Assembly (NCBI RefSeq): GCF_002218085.1
Contig: NZ_BDUC01000001.1
Location: forward strand, 621,955-685,954
Length of the DNA stretch: 64,000 nt
Reading direction: 5' to 3'
From: Tolypothrix sp. NIES-4075
GTDB taxonomy: Bacteria > Cyanobacteriota > Cyanobacteriia > Cyanobacteriales > Nostocaceae
Below, piece by piece: positions 26,521 to 35,852 of this stretch; position 1 is the stretch's first letter; each line of letters starts with the position of its first letter. The notes under the pieces are model-generated. The model had not been told where the DNA came from, did not search any database, and saw nothing but the letters and a program-made list of their open reading frames with translations. The position numbers and the translations under genes were made by a program.

Positions 26521-26755
26521 GAATTTCTCTCCATTTTTCTAATAGTTCCGTTTGGTGTTCGATCACCAGGTTTAGCGCTTTTGTTGCATCTTTATTGCTC
26601 ATGTTCCAGACTGCGAGGAATGTAGGACGCTCAGTTTCACTTCCGAGGTTAATCTTGGCTTCTCCCTCAGCTTTAAGAACATGGACATGGGATGGAAGAT
26701 GATCGTTGGGGTAAATACGAACATTAAAGCCATCTTTATTAAATACAGTTGCCAT
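26483..26755 (-). CDS. DUF4160 domain protein (putative toxin-like partner)
   Basis: 90 residues. The conserved DUF4160 features are VRIYPNDHLPSHVHVLKAEGEAKINL near the N-terminus (two His in PSHVHV) and a C-terminal helix (HQTELLEKWREIHEEPRFDGG). It is the first gene of a two-gene unit with the DUF2442 gene. A 22-bp perfect palindrome lies 38 bp upstream of its start. Biochemical activity is unknown; a toxin-antitoxin role is proposed from pairing, overlap and size only. Confidence 0.78.
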   Translation of the reverse strand: MATVFNKDGFNVRIYPNDHLPSHVHVLKAEGEAKINLGSETERPTFLAVWNMSNKDATKALNLVIEHQTELLEKWREIHEEPRFDGGNLK

Positions 26756-26792
26756 TAAAAAATACTAATAACTTTTTTTATATATTTTCAGA

Positions 26793-26814
26793 ATAACCCA
26801 AGCGCTTGGGTTAT
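26793..26814. promoter_or_regulatory. 22-bp perfect palindrome upstream of the DUF4160/DUF2442 pair
   Basis: ATAACCCAAGC-GCTTGGGTTAT is self-complementary throughout. Its place 38 bp before the first start codon fits an autoregulatory operator; without a loop it is a poor terminator. Confidence 0.55.
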
Positions 26815-26824
26815 GTCAACCAAT

Positions 26825-26853
26825 AAAAAAACCCTGCCAGTCAAGACAAGGTT
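26825..26853 (-). terminator. intrinsic terminator of polA
   Basis: On the minus strand AACCTTG pairs with CAGGGTT (one G-T pair) and is followed by a run of seven T (26825-26831), 35 bp after the polA stop. Confidence 0.7.
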
Positions 26854-26888
26854 GAAAGTTATATCGCTACAGCGTTTGCAGGCTATCT

Positions 26889-29828
26889 CTACTTCGTCTC
26901 CATCCAATTTTCACCCGCACGCACATCTACAATTAACGGCACACTCAACTGTACGGCATTTTCCATCACCGACTTAATTTGCGGTTCTAATTCTTCCCAC
27001 TCACTTGGGAGAACTTCAAAAACTAATTCATCGTGAACTTGTAACAATAACCGCGACTGATAATTCTGCAAAATATCATGCATTTTCACCATCGCAATTT
27101 TGATAATATCAGCACTAGAACCTTGAATTGGCGCATTAGCAGCAGCACGTAATAATCCTGCATCGTAAGCACCCAAATTACCCAGTTTTTTCAAGTCAAT
27201 ATCTTCTAATTTATTGCCTTTGTACTTGCGGATACTGTTGCTGGTGAAATCAACATAGCGACGACGACCGAGAATAGTTTCGACATATCCTTGAGCGATC
27301 GCTTGTTTTTTAACTTTCTCCAAATATTCAAAAACTTTCGGATAGCGACTGTAAAAACGTTGAATAAACTCGTTAGCCAACGTTTTATCTACACCAGTTG
27401 AACGCGAAAACCTTAAAGAACCCATTCCATAAATCACGCCAAAATTAATCGTTTTCGCCAATCTTCTTTCATCTGATGTTATATCTTCTTTTTCAAACAC
27501 CAACCGCGCTGTAACAGTGTGAATATCTTGATTGTTTTGATATGCTTCAACTAAAACTGGTTCTTGACTCAAATGAGCCAAAATTCTTAACTCAATTTGC
27601 GAGTAATCAGCAGCTACCATTAACCAACCTGATTCTGGCACAAAAGCCTTACGAATCTGGCGACTAAAAGCAGTGCGAATGGGGATATTTTGCAAATTTG
27701 GATTAGATGAAGATAATCTTCCAGTAGATGTCACCGTTTGGTTAAAATCGGTATGCACCCGCTGAGTATCCGGACGCACTAATGCTGGCAGTGCATCTAC
27801 ATAAGTAGACTTTAATTTAGATAAAGTTCGATACTCCATAATCGCATCAACAAAGCCTGTTTCATCGACTTCTTGCAGTTTTTCTAGCGTCGCTGCGTCA
27901 GTAGAATAACCCGTTTGAATTTTCCGGGAATACTTGGTGCTTAACCCCAATTTTTCAAACAATATCTCGCTTAATTTTTTCGGAGAACCCAAGTTAAATT
28001 TTTCTCCTGCTATTTCAATAGCTTGCTGTTCTAACTTAGCTAAATCTGTTTCTAACTGCTGCGAAAGTTCTTTTAAATAATCTGTATTAATGCGGAAACC
28101 TGTATATTCCATTTCCGCTAAAACTGGTTCTAACGGTTGTTCAACTTCTAGTAAAAGCTTATGTAAAGTCGGAATTTTATCTAATTCCTCGCGCAATTTT
28201 GGCACTAAGCCAAATGTAGAATACACATCCATCCCGCAATAATTAGCTACTGCGGGAATGTCAATATCAGCGATAGTTTGACCTTTAGGAACTAATTCTA
28301 AGTAACTTTTTGCTGTCAAATCCAAATATTTTTTAGACAAGTCACCCAAATTATGGCTACCATCTGGATTCAACACATAACTTGCCAACATTGAGTCAAA
28401 TACTACACCCGCTAACTTAATTCCTTGACATCGGAGAACTAAGCGGTCAAATTTTGCATTCTGCAACGCTTTCGGATAATTGGCACTTTCTAAAATCGGA
28501 CGTAATGCTTTTAGAGCAATTTCTTGATTCAGATTATCCCCAATTTTATGATTAAGAGGAATATAAGCCATTTCATCAAGTTTGCTTCCCCAGCAACAGC
28601 CAATTCCCACCAAAGAAGCATCACGAGGTTCTAAATCGGTGGTTTCAGTGTCCCAAGCAACGGGTGTTTCTACATTGGTAAATTTTTCTAAAAGTTTGAC
28701 TAATTCGTTTAGTTTAACTTCTGTATCGATGATGCGTGGTTGAATTGGGGAAGCTGATTGCCGTTGCGCTGCTGCGGTATCCTCAGCAGTGAAAAACCAC
28801 AAATCATTATCTTCGTTTGTGTGAATTTGTTTTGGTGTTTCGGCTTTTGGTGTTTCTTCAATTGTCCCACCAAATTGTTGCTGAAGTTCGTTAATTTTGT
28901 TTAAAAAAGTCTTGAATTCTAACTTATCTAAAAGCGGTGCAAGGATGCTAGTATCAAATCCGGTTAATTTACAATTTTCTAAATTAACTTCTATCGGCAC
29001 ATCAACAACTATATTTGCTAAATAGCGAGAATGTTCGGCATCTTGTTTACCGGCTTCCAATTTTTTTTGAGTACCTTCTTTAATTTCACCTAAAGAAGCA
29101 TATATATTCTCAAGATTACCGTAGGTATTTAGCAGTTGCACTGCTGTTTTTTCTCCGATTCCCTTAACTCCGGGAATATTATCTGATTTATCGCCACAAA
29201 GAGCTTTATAATCGACAACTTGCGATGGTAAAATGCCTAATTTTTGTTTAACTTGTTCTGGTGCAAATTCGGTAATAGTACTTGTAGAACGCTTTAAAGC
29301 GTCTGGACTAAAATATAAAACAGTAATTTCTTTTTGTGGGTCAACGAGTTGAAATAAATCGCGATCGCCTGTAAGAATTTTCACTCTATACCCAGCGCCA
29401 GTTGCTTTTTGTGCTAAAGTTCCCAATACATCATCTGCCTCGAAACCTGGAGCGGTGAAAATTGGCAAATTGAAACCATCAAGTAACTCGTGCAGATTTT
29501 TCAAGTCAGGAACAAAATCTTCTGGTGTTCCTGGACGATCGGCTTTATAAGTATCGTCAGCTTCGTGACGGAAGGTTGGTAAACCCAAATCAAAAGCAAC
29601 AGCCATCGCTTGTGGGTGTTCGGTTTGCATTACCTCCAGCAAGGACTTGAGAAAGCCAAAACATACACTGGTGGGAATCCCCGTTTTTGTACGCAGTCCT
29701 CCATCTCGTCCTTTAGCGAAAGCGAAGTAAGAACGAAAAGCGAGGGAGTGTCCATCGACTAAGATGAATGTGGGACGTGTCGCGTTTGTAGAATCGGAAG
29801 TCAACTGATTTGAGGGTGTTTGAGACAT
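26889..29828 (-). CDS. polA: DNA polymerase I
   Basis: 979 residues with all three classical domains. N-terminal 5'-nuclease (FILVDGHSLAFRSYFA, LTGDRDLFQLV, helix-hairpin-helix GVKGIGEKTA), 3'-5' exonuclease with intact Exo I (AWDTETTDLEP) and YCGMDVYSTF, and the polymerase domain with motif A ADYSQIELRILAH, motif B RRLAKTINFGVIYGMG and motif C LQVHDELVFEV. It fills gaps in repair and lagging-strand maturation. Length is slightly above E. coli PolA because of a linker near residues 320-370. Monocistronic; followed by an intrinsic terminator. Confidence 0.96.
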   Translation of the reverse strand: MSQTPSNQLTSDSTNATRPTFILVDGHSLAFRSYFAFAKGRDGGLRTKTGIPTSVCFGFLKSLLEVMQTEHPQAMAVAFDLGLPTFRHEADDTYKADRPGTPEDFVPDLKNLHELLDGFNLPIFTAPGFEADDVLGTLAQKATGAGYRVKILTGDRDLFQLVDPQKEITVLYFSPDALKRSTSTITEFAPEQVKQKLGILPSQVVDYKALCGDKSDNIPGVKGIGEKTAVQLLNTYGNLENIYASLGEIKEGTQKKLEAGKQDAEHSRYLANIVVDVPIEVNLENCKLTGFDTSILAPLLDKLEFKTFLNKINELQQQFGGTIEETPKAETPKQIHTNEDNDLWFFTAEDTAAAQRQSASPIQPRIIDTEVKLNELVKLLEKFTNVETPVAWDTETTDLEPRDASLVGIGCCWGSKLDEMAYIPLNHKIGDNLNQEIALKALRPILESANYPKALQNAKFDRLVLRCQGIKLAGVVFDSMLASYVLNPDGSHNLGDLSKKYLDLTAKSYLELVPKGQTIADIDIPAVANYCGMDVYSTFGLVPKLREELDKIPTLHKLLLEVEQPLEPVLAEMEYTGFRINTDYLKELSQQLETDLAKLEQQAIEIAGEKFNLGSPKKLSEILFEKLGLSTKYSRKIQTGYSTDAATLEKLQEVDETGFVDAIMEYRTLSKLKSTYVDALPALVRPDTQRVHTDFNQTVTSTGRLSSSNPNLQNIPIRTAFSRQIRKAFVPESGWLMVAADYSQIELRILAHLSQEPVLVEAYQNNQDIHTVTARLVFEKEDITSDERRLAKTINFGVIYGMGSLRFSRSTGVDKTLANEFIQRFYSRYPKVFEYLEKVKKQAIAQGYVETILGRRRYVDFTSNSIRKYKGNKLEDIDLKKLGNLGAYDAGLLRAAANAPIQGSSADIIKIAMVKMHDILQNYQSRLLLQVHDELVFEVLPSEWEELEPQIKSVMENAVQLSVPLIVDVRAGENWMETK

Positions 29829-29855
29829 AGCCCTATTTTAGCTATTAGTCTCTAC

Positions 29856-32800
29856 TTAGTGTCGAACTAAAAGCTGAATCATAAATTTAGTACCCTGTCC
29901 TGGGACAGAGACGCAATCAATAGAACCACCGTGTTTTTCCACCACAATAGCCTTTGCGATCGCTAATCCCAACCCTGTACCTTTACCAACACCTTTTGTA
30001 GTAAATAAATAGTCAAATATTTTTGATTTTACTTCTTCGTTCATCCCCTTACCATTATCAGCAATGGCAATTTTCACTAAATCATTTTCGACTGAAGTTG
30101 TAATTGTAATGCAGTTACGATTGGCTTGAATTTCTTCAAAGCTGCGTCCATGATTAAATTCATCTAATGCATCAATAGCATTAGCCAGAAGATTCATAAA
30201 TACCTGATTTAATTGACCAGGAAAACATTCTACTTGAGGTAAATTACCGTAGTTGGTGACAACTTCAATCGCGGGGCGTTGTTCGTTAGCTTTCAGACGA
30301 TGTTTGAGAATAAGAATGGTGCTATCAATCCCTTGGTGGATGTTGAAAGGCACTTTGTAATCTTGATCGGCACGAGAGAAAGTACGTAAACTGGTGCTGA
30401 TACTTTTCAACCTGTCGCACGCCATCACCATTGAATCAATCATTTTGGGCAAGTCTTCTAAACTATAATCCAAGTCAATTTCTTCGGCGTGGTCAATGAT
30501 TTCATCACTTTTGTTGGGCGAACTTTCTTGATAGAGTTTCAAGTGTTCAGCAATATCAGCAATGGTAGGTTTAGCTTGTTTGAGACTGGCAGAAATAAAA
30601 CCCAAAGGGTTGTTCATTTCATGGGCTACACCTGCCACAAGATTACCCAGTGCAGACATTTTTTCACTTTGCACCATTTGTAATTGTGCTTGTTGCAGGT
30701 TTTGTAAAGCAGTTTCTAGCTCTTGTGCTTTTTGTTGAAGTTGGACTTCGGCAACTTTGCGTTCGCGTAGCGCAGCTTGCTGTTCTGTAATATCATCTGC
30801 TAGGGAAGCAACTCCGATTAACTCGCCATCTGCATTTACAAGCGGATTGTTATACCAAGCGCAAATGATAATTTTACCATCCTTTGTCACATTTTCATTG
30901 ATACTGTAATTGCCGCCCTCCTGCGATACAATTTCGACGCTGACTCGCTCCATTTCTGCTTGAATTATTTCAGGAATGATGAATTTGAATCCACAACCCA
31001 AAGCCTCTTGTTTGCTGTAGCCAAATATTCTTTCTGCGGCTGGGTTCCAGTCAGTAACTTGATAATTGGTATCCCACTCGATGACTGCTAATGGAGTTTG
31101 CTGAACTAATAGCTGGAGTCGTTGCTGGGATGCTTGCAAACCAGACTGTGCGGTGCTTAACTCCTCAAGCGATCGCTCTAGCTGTTGGGAATACTCTAGC
31201 GATCGCTCATAAAGTCGGGAATTTTCCAAAGAAATTGCTGCTTGAGCGCAAAGTAAATTTAGCAGTTCAACGCGATCGCTTGTGAACGCCCCTGTCACTA
31301 AATTATTTTCTAGATACAACACTCCAAGTAACTTACCTTGATGTAAAATCGGGCTACACAAAATACTCTTCGGCTGCTGTTGCTGAATATACGGGTCATT
31401 GATTAATTGCGGATGCACTGTGGCATCAACAATTACCGCAGGTTGTAAGCTGCGTTTGACGGTATTAATTAAGCCAACTGGCACATCAACAGAGTCTTCA
31501 ACAGACTGTGGGTTGAGCAACATTGGGTAAAAATCGATTTTGGCAGCCTGTTTCTGGACAACGCTCAGGGAAAGCTTTCCTAACGCCTGAATTAGCAACC
31601 GATCTGATTCCAAAAGCATGAACACACACTTATCGGCTCCGGCATTTTCAATGACGATATGCAGTAATGCTTTTAGGAGTTTTTCGAGTTCGATTTCCCC
31701 TGAGATAGTTTGATAAGCTTTGAGAATGGCGGCTAAATCTAAAGCAACAGAGACGCTGCTACTGCTGGAGGTGGCGGAACTAGTGGAGGTGGAGGTGACA
31801 CTCCCCAATGAGAAAATAGTTTCGTTTGTTGAGAAGGAAGAACGGGTTTGTAGGAGGATGGGAGCGAGGAGTTGAGGATAGCGTCTTTCCAAGTCGGCGA
31901 CTTTGGCTTTAGCGCCCCAACGAGCATAGCCGTAGTAGGCTTGGGTGATGTATTCCCCAGCAAGGCGCTGTTTGTCCCAATCGAGGTAAAATTTGGCAGC
32001 TAGTTCATTAGCCAGAGCTTCTTCTTGAATGTAATCGTTTTCTTTAGCAAGAGCAATGGCGCGATCGTACAAATCTGTTGCGCTGACTTTTTCACCTAGA
32101 ACTCGACACTGTTCTGCGGCAACTAGCGCCCAACGGTGAGCCTGATTGCTGGGTGCATGAGATGCCCACTCCTGAAGTTTCTCCTGATGGGCAGAAACCT
32201 TATCTAGAATAGCTGCTTGCTCTGTGTGACTGACAGTTGGATAAATCGCTAATCGTACCAGCGCATCGTAGAAGGAGAAGAGTGGAACGTGCATGAGTTC
32301 TGCTGCTGCGCCCATATACTGTTCTGTCAAACGGGCATTTAAGACCGCTTGTTCGTAGCGATGGAACAAATAGGAAAGGAGCAGTTTATTGAAATAAATT
32401 TGATAGAGTACCACCAATTGATTGGTTTGGAGATGAAACTGAATCATCTCATCCTCATCATAGTCTTTGCTACACAATCGATCTGGTTGGTCTGTAAGTT
32501 CCAGCAAATTGAGTACCGCTTGATAGTAAATACTTTGAATGCGAAAATAGCCATCCTGACGGAATTGCTGGATAACCTTGCGGTGTTCATCCATCGTCTG
32601 TTTGAGGACAGAAAGTTGCACCCCACTGAAATAAGCGGTGTAGCTGTAGCACATCAGGCTGAGGGCAGCATACTCAAAATCGCCCGTTTCTAGTCCACTG
32701 GCGTAAGCTTGCAGATACCCGGTTAGCGTGTCTTTTGCAGGTTCTCGCCAATGTGCGAGGGAGGCGTTGAATCCAAAAATGGTTTTAGCAACCATCTTGG

Positions 32801-35777
32801 GGGCATCAAGGCGCTGTAACAGATTCATCCCTAATTGCCCAAAGCGATAGCCGGCATCAATATCTTTCAATATCGCAACCAGAATCAATCCATACTGGAC
32901 ATAACCAAAGGTTGACTCTGTTGCATTCCCGTATTGCACGGATAAATCGACTTGAACAAAGATGAGCAATGGTAACAGGTTTGGAGCAGATTGATAAGCA
33001 GGAGACATGATGGTGGATATAATAGTCATTGCCGCTTTTTGCTCCGGTGCGGTCATTTCGGGTAACTCTAGCAATGATTCGATCGCTCGGTTGCCCAGAA
33101 GTGTTTGGGTGTGCTGAAGCCCTTGCTTGATTTCTACCTCTGTAGGTTGCTCTGGCAGATACATCCCCAGTTGATTTAGCACTTCTCGCGCCAGCTGCAA
33201 AGCTTCTAGATGTTGATTTTGGGCGATATAAGCTTGGATTTTAGCCTGATATGTAGTGACGCGATCGAGCCAGGAATGGGCATGAGTTAGGACGGTTTCT
33301 GCTAACTGTTCCATGCGTTCAAAATCTGTGCTGAGATAAGCTGCCTCTGTTGCGCCTTCATAGAGGGCGAGAGAGAGCTGATATTCATGTTGCCAGCGAT
33401 CGCTAGGAAGCAGTTCAATACCCGTAATTAAATAGGCGAGAGCAGCACTGTAAGCCGTTGCTACTCTGGCTTTGCATCCGGCAGCAAGATTTAACTGGGC
33501 GAGTTCATGGCGTTGAGATGGTTGAGTAATCAGAGATTGCCCGACATTGAAATGATTGACGATATCGAACAATTTTTCGCCTCGATCGTTAAGCGAAGTC
33601 TTCTGCAACAACAGTTGCCCAATTTTGAGATGAGTTGCTTGCTTTTGATCGTTAGGAATCAGGGAATAAGCAGCTTGTTGAACGCGATCGTGTAAAAATT
33701 TGTATGCAACAGTCTCTTGATTTTCTTGAGTAACTACTTGACTTGCTTGCCCAACATAAAATTTATAAACATCACTGAGCGGTAAAATCAACCCTTCTTG
33801 TAATGCTTTCCACAAATCCGCAGCCGTCTCAAATTCCGATTGTGACGAAACAATTGCCAAAGTTGCTAAATCAAACTGGTTGCCGATACAAGCAGCTAAC
33901 TTCAATACATTTTGAGTTGATTGTGGCAGTTTTCGCAATTGAAATGCCATAAAAGCAACAACGTCATCTGTAACTGCTTGAGTCGTCACCTTTACAATGT
34001 CACATTGCCAACAGCTTGACTCAAAATCAAATTGAATCAGATTTTCTTGATGTAGTGATTTGAGAAACTGGGTTGCGAAAAACGGATTTCCTTGAGTTTT
34101 CTGATATATCAAAACAGAAAGAGTCCATGCCAAACTTTCTGGACATTTCAGTGTGTCAGCAACTAATCGATTCACTTGCCCTTGACTCAGTGGTGCTAAA
34201 GTAATTGTATTAATTGTTGCTTGTTTTTTTTGAATCTCACTCAACGTCAGCATCAAAGGATGTGCTGGAGCTACTTCGTTATCACGATACACACCAATTA
34301 ATAAAAGATGACCTGTATCAGCCATCAATAGCTGCATTAACTTCAGTGATGCTGAATCTGCCCATTGCAAATCATCCAAAAATATTACTAATGGATGTTC
34401 TAAGCTGGTAAATACTTGGGTAAATTTTTGGAATAATAAATTAAATCTATTTTGTGTGGCTGTTCCTGTTAATTCTGTAGCAGGTACTTGTTCACCAATG
34501 ATTTTTTCTAATTCGGGGATGACTTCAATAATTACCTGTCCATTTTCCCCAACAGCTTCTAATATTTTATTTTTCCATTGTTGGATTTGTGCATCGCTTT
34601 CGCTTAACAATTGCCCCATTAAATCTCGGAATGCTTGCACAAATGCTGAAAAGGGAATATTCCGTTGAAATTGATCGTATTTCCCTTTGATAAAATAACC
34701 GCGTTGCCGGACAATCGGTTTATGAACTTCGTTGACAACCGCAGTTTTTCCAATCCCAGAAAATCCTGCTACCAACATCATTTCTGTTGCACCAAGGCTA
34801 ACTCTCTCAAAGGCTTGGAGTAAAGTTAATATTTCGGTTTCTCGTCCATAAAGTTTATCAGGAATGATGAAGCGATCGCACACATCCCTACGAGCAATCT
34901 CAAAACCCTTTATTCTACCACAAAATTGTAGCTGATCTAAACAATTTTCTAAATCAAACTTCAGTCCCAATGCACTCTGATAGCGGTCTTCGGCATTTTT
35001 CGCCATCAATTTCATCACAATATCACTCATTACTTGGGGAATTTCTTTTCCTTTACCCCTTTCCCTTAAATTTGGTGGAAGTTTTGCAATATGACAATGT
35101 ACCAACTCCATCGGGTCATTTGATTGAAATGGTAATTCTCCTGTGAAAATATCGTAAAAAGTGACACCAAGAGAATAAAAATCAGTACGGTAGTCAATCC
35201 CCCGATTCATCCTTCCCGTTTGTTCTGGAGAAATATAAGCGAGTGTCCCTTCTAAGACATTGGGATTAATTAGTGTTTGGGTTTCCCGTGGTAATAAAGA
35301 TGCAATACTAAAGTCAATTAATTTAACTTGTTTGGTTAGAGGATTAATTAAAATATTGCTCGGTTTGATGTCTTTATGAATAATCCGCTGGTGATACAGT
35401 ATATCTAAGGCATTGCACAGTGCGATCGCAATTCGTAAAAACTCTTCACTAGACGCGATATATCGCTTCTGGTCAGAGGTGAAATAATCTTTGAGAGAAA
35501 TCCCGCCAAAGTCTTCCATCACCAACGCATAGCCATTTTGGTAGGATTCCAGGCTGTAGGTTTGGACTATTAGCTCTGAGTTGAGATTTTTAGCAATGGT
35601 GTACTGATTGCGAAACGACAAAAGTTCGCTGAAGCTGGGATAAGGATTTTTCAGCAACTTAATCACTACGGGTAATAAGTCAGTCTCTCTAACCCCTCGA
35701 TAAACGATGGTTCTAGAACCCTTGTAGAGTTCCTCGCTGATACGATATCCGGGAATACTGACAAAAGTGCTAACCAT
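29856..35777 (-). CDS. dual Ser/Thr and histidine multi-sensor kinase (HstK type)
   Basis: 1973 residues. N-terminal Ser/Thr kinase (8-275) with Lys40, HKDIKPSN (Asp136) and DFS in place of DFG (155-157), SPEQ substrate loop; AAA ATPase with P-loop GFSGIGKT (338-345) and LVIFLDDLQWAD; a long helical TPR-like middle; GAF (about 1390-1545); PAS (about 1580-1695); coiled coil; HisKA His near 1725 (GVAHEMNNPLGF); HATPase with NAIDAL, DNGKGM and GLGLAIAK. This is the architecture of the HstK family of Nostoc relatives, combining Ser/Thr and His kinase modules in the cytoplasm. It is first in a minus-strand block of signalling genes; ligand unknown. Confidence 0.92.
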   Translation of the reverse strand: MVSTFVSIPGYRISEELYKGSRTIVYRGVRETDLLPVVIKLLKNPYPSFSELLSFRNQYTIAKNLNSELIVQTYSLESYQNGYALVMEDFGGISLKDYFTSDQKRYIASSEEFLRIAIALCNALDILYHQRIIHKDIKPSNILINPLTKQVKLIDFSIASLLPRETQTLINPNVLEGTLAYISPEQTGRMNRGIDYRTDFYSLGVTFYDIFTGELPFQSNDPMELVHCHIAKLPPNLRERGKGKEIPQVMSDIVMKLMAKNAEDRYQSALGLKFDLENCLDQLQFCGRIKGFEIARRDVCDRFIIPDKLYGRETEILTLLQAFERVSLGATEMMLVAGFSGIGKTAVVNEVHKPIVRQRGYFIKGKYDQFQRNIPFSAFVQAFRDLMGQLLSESDAQIQQWKNKILEAVGENGQVIIEVIPELEKIIGEQVPATELTGTATQNRFNLLFQKFTQVFTSLEHPLVIFLDDLQWADSASLKLMQLLMADTGHLLLIGVYRDNEVAPAHPLMLTLSEIQKKQATINTITLAPLSQGQVNRLVADTLKCPESLAWTLSVLIYQKTQGNPFFATQFLKSLHQENLIQFDFESSCWQCDIVKVTTQAVTDDVVAFMAFQLRKLPQSTQNVLKLAACIGNQFDLATLAIVSSQSEFETAADLWKALQEGLILPLSDVYKFYVGQASQVVTQENQETVAYKFLHDRVQQAAYSLIPNDQKQATHLKIGQLLLQKTSLNDRGEKLFDIVNHFNVGQSLITQPSQRHELAQLNLAAGCKARVATAYSAALAYLITGIELLPSDRWQHEYQLSLALYEGATEAAYLSTDFERMEQLAETVLTHAHSWLDRVTTYQAKIQAYIAQNQHLEALQLAREVLNQLGMYLPEQPTEVEIKQGLQHTQTLLGNRAIESLLELPEMTAPEQKAAMTIISTIMSPAYQSAPNLLPLLIFVQVDLSVQYGNATESTFGYVQYGLILVAILKDIDAGYRFGQLGMNLLQRLDAPKMVAKTIFGFNASLAHWREPAKDTLTGYLQAYASGLETGDFEYAALSLMCYSYTAYFSGVQLSVLKQTMDEHRKVIQQFRQDGYFRIQSIYYQAVLNLLELTDQPDRLCSKDYDEDEMIQFHLQTNQLVVLYQIYFNKLLLSYLFHRYEQAVLNARLTEQYMGAAAELMHVPLFSFYDALVRLAIYPTVSHTEQAAILDKVSAHQEKLQEWASHAPSNQAHRWALVAAEQCRVLGEKVSATDLYDRAIALAKENDYIQEEALANELAAKFYLDWDKQRLAGEYITQAYYGYARWGAKAKVADLERRYPQLLAPILLQTRSSFSTNETIFSLGSVTSTSTSSATSSSSSVSVALDLAAILKAYQTISGEIELEKLLKALLHIVIENAGADKCVFMLLESDRLLIQALGKLSLSVVQKQAAKIDFYPMLLNPQSVEDSVDVPVGLINTVKRSLQPAVIVDATVHPQLINDPYIQQQQPKSILCSPILHQGKLLGVLYLENNLVTGAFTSDRVELLNLLCAQAAISLENSRLYERSLEYSQQLERSLEELSTAQSGLQASQQRLQLLVQQTPLAVIEWDTNYQVTDWNPAAERIFGYSKQEALGCGFKFIIPEIIQAEMERVSVEIVSQEGGNYSINENVTKDGKIIICAWYNNPLVNADGELIGVASLADDITEQQAALRERKVAEVQLQQKAQELETALQNLQQAQLQMVQSEKMSALGNLVAGVAHEMNNPLGFISASLKQAKPTIADIAEHLKLYQESSPNKSDEIIDHAEEIDLDYSLEDLPKMIDSMVMACDRLKSISTSLRTFSRADQDYKVPFNIHQGIDSTILILKHRLKANEQRPAIEVVTNYGNLPQVECFPGQLNQVFMNLLANAIDALDEFNHGRSFEEIQANRNCITITTSVENDLVKIAIADNGKGMNEEVKSKIFDYLFTTKGVGKGTGLGLAIAKAIVVEKHGGSIDCVSVPGQGTKFMIQLLVRH

Positions 35778-35852
35778 GCTGCGCTCATCCTTGAGATTTC
35801 CAGATTTAGTATTCCCAGATATCTGAAGTTGTTTACCAAAAATTGCTAAAAA

